Below are positions 41,819-50,195 of a DNA stretch of 54,578 nt, piece after piece (within the stretch, counting starts at the first letter, position 1; every line of letters begins with the position of its first letter). The translations under genes and the position numbers were made by a program. Source of the stretch: Spirochaetales bacterium (GTDB lineage Bacteria; Spirochaetota; Spirochaetia; DSM-2461). The stretch spans positions 1-54,578 of the forward strand of contig JAKSCK010000079.1 in the NCBI GenBank assembly GCA_022360655.1, written 5' to 3'. The notes beneath the pieces are model-generated. The model was not told the origin of the DNA and made no database searches. It was given only the letters and a program-made list of their open reading frames with translations.

Positions 41819-43711
41819 CTAATCATCTTCCCGTATTGTGAAGCTTGCAGCATCATTGTTGTCATCAATCTCTGCCAAGGAATTGGTACTACTTGCGGCT
41901 GTCAGATTAACGGTGAAGCCCTGTTGGAAGGATGATCGGACTCCATTATTTACAGCAGATATTCGCAGAGTGTTTGAAGTGCTTCCTGCTGCAATTGTTA
42001 TGCTACCCGAGCCTGGATCACTCCATGCCGAGGATGGGGTGAGAACATTAGGATTGTCTGGATCTGCTGTTCCTGTGATGGTATAGGAGACCGTAACAGC
42101 CTCTTCCAGTGCTCGGCTGAGGGTAAAGGTGAGGATGGAGAATCCTCCATTTTCTGGAAGTACACTCGTGGCCTGGGATAACGATACCTGAGTGAGATCA
42201 TTGTCTGTGAGGCGAATGGAATCAGAAGATGCGCTTGAGACAATGCCAGCTCCTCCATTGCTTGCATTTGGTGTGATACCAGTGATGGTGATGGTGACAT
42301 TTGGATTCAAGGCATCATCCACATCCCCATCAATGGTGGGAATGGAGAAGATGGCAGAGGTGGCCCCTTCTGCAATAGGAATATTTCCAGTCTGGTGTTC
42401 TGTTGCAATGTAATTCGAGAGTGTATAGCCCGATTCTACTGATGCACTGTAATGCGCTGTTAAGGCCTGGAAAGGAGCATTGGAGAGGCTGAGATAGCCA
42501 TGAATGGATTCACCTTCTGAGATGCTTTCATCATAGAGTCCCATGGAGACTTGGGGTGCATCATTGTCCCGAATTGTAAAATCTAATACTCCGTTTCCAT
42601 TGGCCGTCACGAGTGGGGTATCGCGAGAGGTTGAGAACGTGATGCTCAAATCTCGATCCGCATTATGAATGGAATCATTGGGGACTTGAATGGTCATTTG
42701 ACGAAAACGTACAAGCCTATTGAGAGTGACCGAAGGTGGATTGAAAGTCAGTCCTTGAGCAACGGGTGTGATGGTGACATTATCGGGATGCAGATCATTG
42801 TTGTTCAATGTGAACCCCAACCCCTGGGTGCCACCTTCAACGATGCTGCGGGATCCTCCTCCACCCCCATAGAAGGGGTGAATGTAGGGTGCATCATCAT
42901 CATAGACCGTCACAGTGAAAGGTTCTGCAGAAATTGAATAGCGATCAGAGTTTCGCCCTTCAAGGCCAAAAGTATCAAAACTAAAGGTAGCCATCCCATT
43001 TTCAGTGTCACCATCGTTTGTGCTACGCCCTGTCATTCGAATCTGGTGTCGTTGACTCCCAAGAGATAAGCTGAGCAACCGGGAATGGTAACCGTTGGTA
43101 ATGTTGAGTTGATTATCAGGGTCATCAAGAAGAAGACGGAAACGCACAAGGGATAAATCACCTGAATTCCAATCGTATCCTTCAAGAGTTATGGTGTAGG
43201 TTGTTGCAACAAGGGACTGTTCGCTGATGAGTCGAGCTGGGGTTGTGGCAACAAGACGGATGGGTATTTGTTCCACATCAATGATAATGGTGTAGCTTTT
43301 TTCCAGTTCTTCATTGGCGGAGATGATGGTTGCGGTAATGGTGTTCTCTCCACCTTTGAGATTGCGTATAACAAAGGCTGGAGCTCCAGGAACTCGTGTA
43401 GGCGTAATCTGAAGATCTGTTCTGCGAGAGTTGATACCTGTGAGACTCACCTGAGCATCGAAGTGATTAGCAATACCATAAATGGTTATATATTCAGTAT
43501 TTCCAGGAACTTGAATGCGGTATTCTAAGACATCTGGATCAAAGTTAGGGGTAAAATCTATCGGAGTTGGGTTTCCATTGGCCAGTATTCGTAAGGCATT
43601 CAGATCGGCATTGTCACGATTACTATCTCCGGTTGAGATGAGTTCCTTACAGGATAAAAAAAGAAAGACTAAACCGAGTAGCAGAACAAAGCGTTTATTG
43701 ATGCGGGACAT
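41819..43711 (-). CDS. Surface lipoprotein with cadherin-like and Calx-beta domains
   Basis: 630 residues. The signal peptide ends in a relaxed lipobox, FLFLSC (lipidated Cys ~residue 21). A cadherin-like module (LNALRILANGNPTPIDFTPN ... YRIQVPGNTEYITIYG) follows. Then come sandwich domains of the Calx-beta type, repeating the pattern VxLxxxxxSxxEGExxxxxLxLSxAxxxxxTxxYS and closing with DND or DDD (FTIRDNDAP, IRLTDNDLT, FTIREDD). Calx-beta repeats bind Ca2+ through such acidic turns and occur in surface adhesins. The protein ends directly after a DND-type turn, so no C-terminal anchor is seen. The ATG at 43711 has GAGGA 5 nt upstream and a promoter (TTGAGG/TATATT) 30 nt further. Confidence 0.87.
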   Translation of the reverse strand: MSRINKRFVLLLGLVFLFLSCKELISTGDSNRDNADLNALRILANGNPTPIDFTPNFDPDVLEYRIQVPGNTEYITIYGIANHFDAQVSLTGINSRRTDLQITPTRVPGAPAFVIRNLKGGENTITATIISANEELEKSYTIIIDVEQIPIRLVATTPARLISEQSLVATTYTITLEGYDWNSGDLSLVRFRLLLDDPDNQLNITNGYHSRLLSLSLGSQRHQIRMTGRSTNDGDTENGMATFSFDTFGLEGRNSDRYSISAEPFTVTVYDDDAPYIHPFYGGGGGSRSIVEGGTQGLGFTLNNNDLHPDNVTITPVAQGLTFNPPSVTLNRLVRFRQMTIQVPNDSIHNADRDLSITFSTSRDTPLVTANGNGVLDFTIRDNDAPQVSMGLYDESISEGESIHGYLSLSNAPFQALTAHYSASVESGYTLSNYIATEHQTGNIPIAEGATSAIFSIPTIDGDVDDALNPNVTITITGITPNASNGGAGIVSSASSDSIRLTDNDLTQVSLSQATSVLPENGGFSILTFTLSRALEEAVTVSYTITGTADPDNPNVLTPSSAWSDPGSGSITIAAGSTSNTLRISAVNNGVRSSFQQGFTVNLTAASSTNSLAEIDDNNDAASFTIREDD

Positions 43712-43746
43712 ATGATCCTCACTTTCTAATATCAGACCTTAATAGT

Positions 43747-43775
43747 AATATATCGCAAATCTGAAACCTCCTCAA
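43747..43775 (-). promoter_or_regulatory. Promoter of the Calx-beta lipoprotein, with a hairpin in the -35 region
   Basis: On the minus strand TTGAGG (43775-43770), 17-nt spacer, TATATT (43752-43747), ~29-nt leader with Shine-Dalgarno. The -35 hexamer is one arm of a perfect 6-bp inverted repeat (CCTCAA, A4, TTGAGG at 43770-43785 on plus), a possible operator. Confidence 0.55.
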
Positions 43776-43912
43776 AAAATTGAGGATTGGACTCTCGGAC
43801 TCCAATATAGAAAGATCCTGGAAGAATCCTGGAGAATCAGAACGTAATTCTGCTTTTAGTTAATTTCTTTTTGTTTAAATAAATAATTAGTATTAAGAGT
43901 GTGGATGTTTGG

Positions 43913-43932
43913 AAAAATTATTCATTTTGAAT
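43913..43932 (-). terminator. Terminator of the EttA-nitrilase operon
   Basis: On the minus strand ATTCA, AAA, TGAAT (43932-43920) is followed by a T-run (AATTTTT, complement of 43913-43919), ~65 nt past the nitrilase stop. Stem is short (5 bp), so strength is moderate. The remaining AT-rich DNA up to 43711 holds no credible gene. Confidence 0.5.
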
Positions 43933-43996
43933 GATTCCTCTTTTTCTACTTCATATGGTTTTCTTACATAAAATCTTTTGGAAAATTCATGAGGAT

Positions 43997-44980
43997 TTAT
44001 TGAAGAGAATTGGTTTTGGGAATCTGAACGATGAGAGACCAAGTATCTAGACTTCCGTCATTTGTACTGTAGAAATCTCCAAATTGGAGTGTCTCCTCAG
44101 GGCTGATGAATTCAAGAGGTCCTTGGAAATGGAAGTTGGCCAGTTTTCCTATGAGGCTGACGGTGAGTCCATAAGGAATGGGAGAATGAGAAAGGCGGGC
44201 TGATAAGGCTTCAGGGTATTTTGCCAAATCCTTGGGAAGTTCATTGGCCTTGATATCAATCCAGAGAAAAGCAGGAGGGAAGATGGACTCCCAAATTGTG
44301 TTGTAGGTATCGCGGCAGATGGTGAGAACAATTCTCTTGTCGTCAATGGTGAAGGGAGTGGCTTGCTCTGGGCTGGCAACGGCAAGATTGAGTATTCGTG
44401 TTTCTGGTGCACCTGGGAAGCTTTTGTCTTGAGTCCAGATCAGTCCCTTCTGTGGATGAAAGAGAAGGGCTTGATTACGAATCCTTCCTGCAGAATCGAT
44501 GGTCAATGTGCTTCCAGCAAGAATGGGATATTCTCGCTCCAGCGCAATTCTTTCCCATATCTTTTGAGTCTGAATGGAGCCTAAATTGATGGCCCGAATG
44601 ACATCGTCATTTTGAAAAAGAGGTTGATTGAGGGAGAATAGCTCTTCTCTGGCTTGGACTGAGAGATGCCCTAGACCAAACAAGGCAGAGGTGTATTCTG
44701 GGAAAACCACTAAATCAAGAGGGTATGGAGACTCCTTGGTTAAGGCCTGCTCTTCGAGGTTATCAAGGATTTGGTTGATGGTATTGATGAACTTTTCAGA
44801 AGATAAATAAATTTCTGGTGATAGCGAGTATTGCACCGCTCCCACACAGAGTATTTCATCCCCTTCGCCTGGCAAGCCCTGACCAAAAAGAGTCAGGGGA
44901 AAAAAGAGGCTCATGAGGATGAGAAGTGATGAGGCTCTCCATAGAGATGGAGGGAAAAAACATTGTTTTTTGATCATCAT
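43997..44980 (-). CDS. Exported nitrilase/amidase-fold (carbon-nitrogen hydrolase) protein
   Basis: 327 residues. The catalytic triad of the C-N hydrolase superfamily is in place: Glu in DLVVFPEYTSALFG (~residues 89-102), Lys in LIWTQDKSFPGAPE (~185) and Cys in IVLTICRDTYN (~222). Unusually for the family it starts with a signal peptide (SSLLILMSLFFPLTLFGQG), so it is predicted to act in the periplasm or at the surface. The fold is related to Lnt (apolipoprotein N-acyltransferase), but it lacks Lnt's membrane helices. The ATG at 44980 has GAGG 8 nt upstream. It follows ettA by 21 nt and is probably cotranscribed. The substrate is unknown; amides or nitriles are candidates. Confidence 0.85.
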   Translation of the reverse strand: MMIKKQCFFPPSLWRASSLLILMSLFFPLTLFGQGLPGEGDEILCVGAVQYSLSPEIYLSSEKFINTINQILDNLEEQALTKESPYPLDLVVFPEYTSALFGLGHLSVQAREELFSLNQPLFQNDDVIRAINLGSIQTQKIWERIALEREYPILAGSTLTIDSAGRIRNQALLFHPQKGLIWTQDKSFPGAPETRILNLAVASPEQATPFTIDDKRIVLTICRDTYNTIWESIFPPAFLWIDIKANELPKDLAKYPEALSARLSHSPIPYGLTVSLIGKLANFHFQGPLEFISPEETLQFGDFYSTNDGSLDTWSLIVQIPKTNSLQ

Positions 44981-45001
44981 GAAGAACCTCAGCAGGATTT
45001 C

Positions 45002-46681
45002 CTAGTCGCGGGTAAGACGGCGGTATTTGAGGCGTTTGGGGATATCGGCCTCGGTTCCAAGACGCTGATGACGGTCTTCATCATATTCCGACCAAGCCCC
45101 TGGATACCACACCACATTTCCATCCCCCTCAAAGGCCAGGACATGGGTGGCCACACGATCAAGGAACCAACGATCATGGCTTACCACAACAGCACAACCA
45201 GGGAACGAATCCAGGGCATCTTCTAATCCCCGGATGGTGGCCACGTCCAAGTCATTGGTGGGTTCATCTAAAAGGAGCAGGTTTCCTTCCTGTTGGAGCA
45301 CCAGAGCCAGATTCAGACGATTTCGCTCACCACCTGAAAGTTGGCCCACGGATTTTCCTTGGTCATTGCCTCCAAAGCCAAAGCGGCTCAGCCAGGCTCG
45401 AGAGTTTACATCTCTTCCCCCTAGGGTAATCATCTCTTTCCCCCCAGAGATCTGATGCCAAACGGATATCTTGGGATCAAGGGATTCGCGAAGCTGATCG
45501 GCCCAGGCAATTTTGACCGTATCTCCTGTTCGAACGGTTCCAGAGTCGGGTTGTTCTAAGCCTGCAATGAGTTTGAACAACGTGGTTTTACCAGCACCAT
45601 TGGCACCCACCACACCCACAATGGCCCCAGGGGGCACCTGCAAATCCAGGCCTTCAAAGAGCAGTTTTTCTCCATAACTTTTTGCAAGGCCTTTGGCTTC
45701 TATCACAACATCACCAAGACGGGGACCAGGTGGAATCCAAAGTTCGGCATCTTGAGCCTGTTCCTGAGCATCCCGTTCTCTGAGGGAATCAAGGCTCTTC
45801 AGACGGGCTTTGGAACGAAGTCGTCTTTGAGGACCCGCTTTTCGAACCCACTCCAGTTCTTTTTCAAGGTTTTTCTGGCGCTTGGATTCGGCCTTGCCTT
45901 CCAGGCGAAGCCGTTCTTCTTTTTGCTCCAACCAGGAGGCATAATTTCCTTTCCAAGGAACTCCTTTCCCTCGGTCGAGTTCCAGAATCCAGCCGGTGAC
46001 ATTATCAAGAAAATACCGGTCATGGGTGATGAGAATGACGGTTCCTGGATAATCATGAAGATGATGCTCCAACCAGGCGACGGTTTCGGCATCCAGATGG
46101 TTTGTGGGTTCATCAAGGAGAAGCACATCGGGTTTGGAAAGAAGGAGACGGCAGAGGGCGGTTCTTCGCCGTTCTCCTCCTGAAAGATGATCCACGATTT
46201 GATCATCTGGAGGACATCGGAGGGCTTCCATGGCCAAATCGAGCCGGGAATCCAGATTCCAACCATCGGCGGCTTCGATGAGTTCCTGAATTTCCCCCTG
46301 TCGGGCCAGGAGGGCTTCCATCTGCTCATCTGACATGGGTTCGGCAAACCGTGCGCTGATGTCATCATACTCCTTCAGTAGGGCGGAGAGCTCTCCCACG
46401 CCCTCGGTGATGACTTCCCGAACCGTTTTGCCAGGGGTGAGATCTGGCTCTTGGGGGAGGTAGCCCACACTGACGGCATCGGACATCATCCGATCACCAT
46501 CAAAATCGGTATCCAATCCTGCCATGATTTTCATCAGGGTGGTTTTTCCCGATCCATTGGAACCAATGATTCCGATTTTGGCTCCAAGAAAGAAGCTGAG
46601 GGTGATGTCGGAAAAAAGGGTTTTCGTGCCGTATCGTTTCCCGGCGCGTACCAGGGAGAAAATGATCTGTTCATCTGCCAT
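45002..46681 (-). CDS. ettA: ABC-F protein EttA (energy-dependent translational throttle)
   Basis: 559 residues, two ABC ATPase cassettes on one chain without membrane domains. EttA binds the ribosomal E site and gates entry into elongation according to the ATP/ADP ratio. Walker A: IGSNGSGKTTLMK and VGANGAGKTTLFK; signatures: LSGGERRRTALC and LSGGERNRLNLA; Walker B: VLLLDEPTNHLD and LLLLDEPTNDLD. The linker (KNLEKELEWVRKAGPQRRLR) and the arm insert in cassette 1 fit EttA. ATG 46681 is chosen because MADEQIIFSLVRAGKRYG aligns with family N-termini and a TACAAT box ends 6 nt before it, with no Shine-Dalgarno. The exported nitrilase gene follows. Confidence 0.95.
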   Translation of the reverse strand: MADEQIIFSLVRAGKRYGTKTLFSDITLSFFLGAKIGIIGSNGSGKTTLMKIMAGLDTDFDGDRMMSDAVSVGYLPQEPDLTPGKTVREVITEGVGELSALLKEYDDISARFAEPMSDEQMEALLARQGEIQELIEAADGWNLDSRLDLAMEALRCPPDDQIVDHLSGGERRRTALCRLLLSKPDVLLLDEPTNHLDAETVAWLEHHLHDYPGTVILITHDRYFLDNVTGWILELDRGKGVPWKGNYASWLEQKEERLRLEGKAESKRQKNLEKELEWVRKAGPQRRLRSKARLKSLDSLRERDAQEQAQDAELWIPPGPRLGDVVIEAKGLAKSYGEKLLFEGLDLQVPPGAIVGVVGANGAGKTTLFKLIAGLEQPDSGTVRTGDTVKIAWADQLRESLDPKISVWHQISGGKEMITLGGRDVNSRAWLSRFGFGGNDQGKSVGQLSGGERNRLNLALVLQQEGNLLLLDEPTNDLDVATIRGLEDALDSFPGCAVVVSHDRWFLDRVATHVLAFEGDGNVVWYPGAWSEYDEDRHQRLGTEADIPKRLKYRRLTRD

Positions 46682-46687
46682 GGGCTG

Positions 46688-46715
46688 ATTGTACTGGCTG
46701 AAGGCCAGATGGCAA
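46688..46715 (-). promoter_or_regulatory. Sigma70 promoter of ettA, abutting its start codon
   Basis: On the minus strand TTGCCA (46715-46710; five of six consensus bases), 16-nt spacer, TACAAT (46693-46688; five of six), then 6 nt to ATG 46681. No ribosome site is present. It is one of the clearest leaderless candidates. Confidence 0.65.
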
Positions 46716-46747
46716 AGGGAGAAATGGGGTGGGAATATCCGTCTCAT

Positions 46748-46772
46748 CCCCGGACGGTGCCTCCGTCCGGGG
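46748..46772 (-). terminator. GC-rich hairpin after the permease-EIIA gene
   Basis: CCCCGGACGG (46748-46757), TGCCT, CCGTCCGGGG (46763-46772): a perfect 10-bp stem 19 nt past the permease-EIIA stop. No T-run follows, so it is either a factor-dependent terminator or an mRNA 3'-end stabiliser. Confidence 0.55.
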
Positions 46773-46791
46773 TCGGCTTGCCCGAAAGAAT

Positions 46792-48645
46792 CTAACGCGT
46801 ACGTTCGGCAAGAAGGATGAGCAGGCGCAGTTCCTCCTCATCAAAGGCGCTAATCCAGCGTTCTAGAAAATCGGGTGTTTGGGTGATTTGGGCAATGGCC
46901 ATCAGGCTTTGAAGATGGAAATTCCGTTCCGTGGCGGATCCGGCTAAGGCAAACACCACTTTGGGTTCTGGGCGGCCTTCTTCATAGAGCACACCGTTCT
47001 TTGCACGAACCATGACGATTTCAAAACCTTCTGTGTCATCCAAAACGATGTGGGGAATGGCCAGATCATCGGAGAGAAGGGTGGTGGATTCTTCCTCTCG
47101 AGCTTTGAGCCTGTTGAGTACATCCTCATAAGAGGCATCAAGACGAAGGGTGAAGGCTCCTGCAAGTTTTTCAAAGAGTTGATCGCGAGTGATTTCTCCT
47201 GGGAGGTCGAGGACAATGGCCTTGCGCACAAGGCGGTCAAAACGGTCTTCAGAAACCCCATCGCGTTCCAGAAGGATATCGCCCAATTCTTCTGAGAGTC
47301 GGGCTCCCCGAACTTCTCGAGCGGCCATGCGTTCCACAATGCGGAAGAGGGCGGAATCCCGGCTACGGCCGTCTTTTTTGTAGGTGAGTGTGAACACGGT
47401 TGTGAGAAGGAAGAAGGCGCCTGTGAGGGCCAGGGGGAGGGGACCCATGGAATAGATGAGAAATCCGCTAAGAAGAATCCCTGCAATGGGCAGCAACGGA
47501 TAAAGAGGGGATTTGTAGAGGGGGCGGTAGGAAACAATGCGGCTTTCCCGCATGAGGATGAGGGCCAGGTTATCCAAGAGGAAGAGGATGAGCATCATGG
47601 TGGAGGCGGCTTTCACCAAATTGGCCAGATTGAGGGCCAGAATCACAATGGCCATGAATCCACCGGTGAGGAGCACGGCCAGGACGGGAACGCCCCGGTT
47701 GTTGGTGCGGCCAAGCCATTCGGGAACAAGACCATCATGAGCCATGGCAGCAGGGTTTTGGGAGGCGGAAAGAATAGAGGCATTGGCGGTGGTGGCAAAG
47801 GCCAAAAGGGCTGCCGCGGCCAGGAGAATCCCTCCTGTTCGTCCTGCAATGGCAAAGCCTCCTTCGGAGAGAGGGGTAAGGGTGGAGGAGAGTTGTTCTG
47901 CGCTGAGCAGGCCGATGGTGACGGCAATGGCGGCCAGATAAATCAGAATCACCACGATGAAACTGAGAAACATCCCTTTCGGAAGGGTGGTGCCTGGGTC
48001 TTTGATTTCATGAGCCACAGCGGCCACTTTAGTGAGGCCTCCAAAAGACACAAACACCATGCCGACAGCGGTGAAGAGCCCGGTGGTACTTTTGGGGATG
48101 AACTCTGTGATGGGAGTGCCACTTCCCTTGGCCCATCCACCGAAGATGTAGGCCAATAAGATGCCAAGAAGTCCCACAACCATGGCCACCTGGGATTTGG
48201 CAGAACCATGGGAACCAAGGAGATTCACCAAGGTAAAAACCAGTACAAAGCAGAGGGCCACAATTTTGAAGGTGAATTCTGTGGCACCAGGTTGAATGTA
48301 GGAGACAAAGGTTCCAATTCCCACCAGGGCAAAGGCCCCTTTTAAGGCGATGCTAAACCAGCTGGCAAACCCGGCAAAGGCCCCAAGTAGGGGGCCTAAA
48401 CTTCTTTCTACAAAGAAATAAGTTCCTCCAGATTTAGGCATGGCCGTGGCCAACTCCGCTTTGGCCAATAGGGCTGGAATGATGAGCAGTCCAGCGATGG
48501 CATAGACGGTGACAACCGAAGGGCCAAGGTCTTTGAATATGATGGCAGGCAGAACAAAGAGTCCGGAACTGATCATGGCTCCGGAAGCTATGCTGAAGAC
48601 GGATGGAAGTCCGAGCTTTCTCTGATGATTTTCTGTGCTACTCAT
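46792..48645 (-). CDS. APC-superfamily amino-acid permease fused to a PTS EIIA-like domain
   Basis: 617 residues. The first ~430 form an APC-type transporter: VFSIASGAMISSGLFVLPAI (the GxxIGxG-like opening), LLAKAELATAMPKSGGTYFF, EIKDPGTTLPKGM, and about 12 hydrophobic helices. A ~50-residue linker follows. The final ~140 residues resemble the fructose/mannitol-class PTS EIIA domain: LFEKLAGAFTLRLDASYEDV, DLAIPHIVLDDTEGFEIVMV with the phospho-acceptor-type His in AIPHI, and NFHLQSLMAIAQITQTPDFL. The C-terminal domain may let the phosphotransferase system regulate amino-acid or amine uptake. ATG 48645 has GGGGAGA 6 nt upstream; longer readings add an unrelated N-terminus. Confidence 0.88.
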   Translation of the reverse strand: MSSTENHQRKLGLPSVFSIASGAMISSGLFVLPAIIFKDLGPSVVTVYAIAGLLIIPALLAKAELATAMPKSGGTYFFVERSLGPLLGAFAGFASWFSIALKGAFALVGIGTFVSYIQPGATEFTFKIVALCFVLVFTLVNLLGSHGSAKSQVAMVVGLLGILLAYIFGGWAKGSGTPITEFIPKSTTGLFTAVGMVFVSFGGLTKVAAVAHEIKDPGTTLPKGMFLSFIVVILIYLAAIAVTIGLLSAEQLSSTLTPLSEGGFAIAGRTGGILLAAAALLAFATTANASILSASQNPAAMAHDGLVPEWLGRTNNRGVPVLAVLLTGGFMAIVILALNLANLVKAASTMMLILFLLDNLALILMRESRIVSYRPLYKSPLYPLLPIAGILLSGFLIYSMGPLPLALTGAFFLLTTVFTLTYKKDGRSRDSALFRIVERMAAREVRGARLSEELGDILLERDGVSEDRFDRLVRKAIVLDLPGEITRDQLFEKLAGAFTLRLDASYEDVLNRLKAREEESTTLLSDDLAIPHIVLDDTEGFEIVMVRAKNGVLYEEGRPEPKVVFALAGSATERNFHLQSLMAIAQITQTPDFLERWISAFDEEELRLLILLAERTR

Positions 48646-48995
48646 AAATCTCTCCCCTTTAGATTCTAGAGAAATGATGAAAAATCGCCACCTTTTGTTC
48701 TGGAGAAACGGTCCTGGGTGTTTCTTCATTCTATCAGAATTCCTAGTAGAGAGGTCAGAGTCTTTTTGATCCAAGCATGGGTGAACGTTGGACTTGGGCA
48801 AAATTGAGGGGGCATTCTTGGCTCGAGTCTGAATTCAAGCGACGGGATGTCCCATGTTCAACAAGGTTTTGCTTGGAGGAGTTGATTCTTGAATGTATTC
48901 ATATAATAATCATGTCATAATATGACATGATGAATCCTTGAAAAATTCAAATCGTTTCCAGGGATGGACAACAATCGGCGCTTTGGAGGGAAGGA
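48646..48995. other. 350-bp intergenic region between divergent permease and MFS genes
   Basis: No credible gene is present. The left part should hold the permease-EIIA promoter, but I see no strong -35/-10 pair. The right part holds the TATAAT box and 23-bp palindrome of the MFS-gntR operon, described separately. Confidence 0.6.
48902..48931 (+). promoter_or_regulatory. TATAAT box and perfect 23-bp palindromic operator of the MFS-gntR operon
   Basis: TATAAT lies at 48902-48907 and TTGATT about 14 nt before it (a short spacer, so the -35 is doubtful). The palindrome at 48909-48931 has 11-bp arms, ATCATGTCATA and its inverted copy, around one central base. It includes GT-N9-AC. It covers the expected transcription start, an ideal place for repression. 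The GntR-type regulator encoded two genes on is the obvious candidate ligand. Confidence 0.72.
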
Positions 48996-50195
48996 ATGAA
49001 ATGGCTCTCAATACGATTTCGTTTTTATGGTCTAAATGGCTTGCATTGGGGCTCTGTGGCCCTTCTCTCTCCATTATTTGTTTTGGTATTGATGGACCGG
49101 GGCTTGTCTTTGGCTCAGGTGGGACTATGGAGCGGTCTGAATGCGTTCACTGTGATGTCCATGGAAATTCCCACAGGTGGACTGGCGGATTTATGGGGAA
49201 GAGGTCGAGTGTTTGCCCTCTCTCAGTGTGTTTCCGCTCTGGGATTGGCCAGTATGGCTTTTCTCCCAGGGATTATGCCCATTTTTGCAGGAGCTTTTTT
49301 CTTGGGATTGGGGCGGGCTCTCTCTTCAGGAAGTTTAGAAGCCTGGTTTGTTGATGCTCTCAAACAAGAGGATTCCCTGACAAACCTTGAAAAAGCTGTG
49401 GCTGGAGCCGAATCCTTGAGTCTTGGTTCCTTGGCTTTGGGAAGCTTTCTTGGTGGCTTGCTTCCTCGCTGGTTGGGGACAGGATTTTTCTTACCGATTG
49501 TGATTAGCCTTGTTTTGAAATGGATCACTTGTGTCTTGACTCTTCTCTGGGTTAAAGACACTCCAGTCCATGATTCATCTCTTTATGCACCAAAGGGTAC
49601 TCTCAAGGTGGGGACTCTCTGGGAGTCTATTCGAAACAAAGAGGGACAGCGGCTCATTCCACTCATGATGAGTGGGGCGCTTCTGGCTCTTGGAACGGGA
49701 GTGAGTGAGAGTTTTTGGCAACCCCGTTTTGTGGAGCTGGGAGGTAATACCTTTCACATGGGAATATTGATGGCCCTCTGTTTTGGGATGGGGGCCTTTG
49801 CCAGTGCCTGGGCTCCCACGGTATCCAATGTTCTTGGAGGCCATGAAAGAGGGGTTGTGTCGTACCAAGGCCTCCTTGTGGCAGGCTTGCTTCTAATGTC
49901 CATGGCTCAGGGAACGGTTCCCCTAGCCATGGGAATGCTGGCGGTTTACGGAGGAGCGGCAGGGGCCGGGGTGCCACGGCGAGCTCTTTTTCATAAACGG
50001 ATTCCCGATGCTCATCGGGCCACCATGCTATCGGTGGATTCCCTCACATCCTATGCCGGTTTTGGTGGAGTGGCCCTGCTGGGTTTTGTGGCAAAAAACT
50101 GGGGAATTCCATGGGTTTGGGGAATCACCTCGATTCTTGTGCTTGTATGGATGTATCCTGGATGGGCCTGGAGTAGCCATCGGAGGACAGAATGA
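48996..50195 (+). CDS. Major facilitator superfamily transporter
   Basis: 399 residues with about 12 hydrophobic helices, an inner-membrane secondary transporter. The MFS loop 2-3 signature appears as GGLADLWGRGRVFALSQ (GxxxDxxGRRxx type, ~residues 61-77). The central cytoplasmic loop (KDTPVHDSSLYAPKGTLKVG) divides the two six-helix halves. The ATG at 48996 has a strong GGAGGGAAGGA ribosome site. Its stop overlaps the GntR start (ATGA), so transporter and regulator are one operon behind the palindromic operator. Substrate unknown; the regulator's FadR-like effector domain suggests a small organic acid or sugar derivative. Confidence 0.9.
   Translation: MKWLSIRFRFYGLNGLHWGSVALLSPLFVLVLMDRGLSLAQVGLWSGLNAFTVMSMEIPTGGLADLWGRGRVFALSQCVSALGLASMAFLPGIMPIFAGAFFLGLGRALSSGSLEAWFVDALKQEDSLTNLEKAVAGAESLSLGSLALGSFLGGLLPRWLGTGFFLPIVISLVLKWITCVLTLLWVKDTPVHDSSLYAPKGTLKVGTLWESIRNKEGQRLIPLMMSGALLALGTGVSESFWQPRFVELGGNTFHMGILMALCFGMGAFASAWAPTVSNVLGGHERGVVSYQGLLVAGLLLMSMAQGTVPLAMGMLAVYGGAAGAGVPRRALFHKRIPDAHRATMLSVDSLTSYAGFGGVALLGFVAKNWGIPWVWGITSILVLVWMYPGWAWSSHRRTE

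Noticed and set aside
46748..46772. Hairpin after the permease gene as a strong rho-independent terminator
   Set aside because: The stem is strong, but no T-run follows on the minus strand, so only a weak terminator call is justified.
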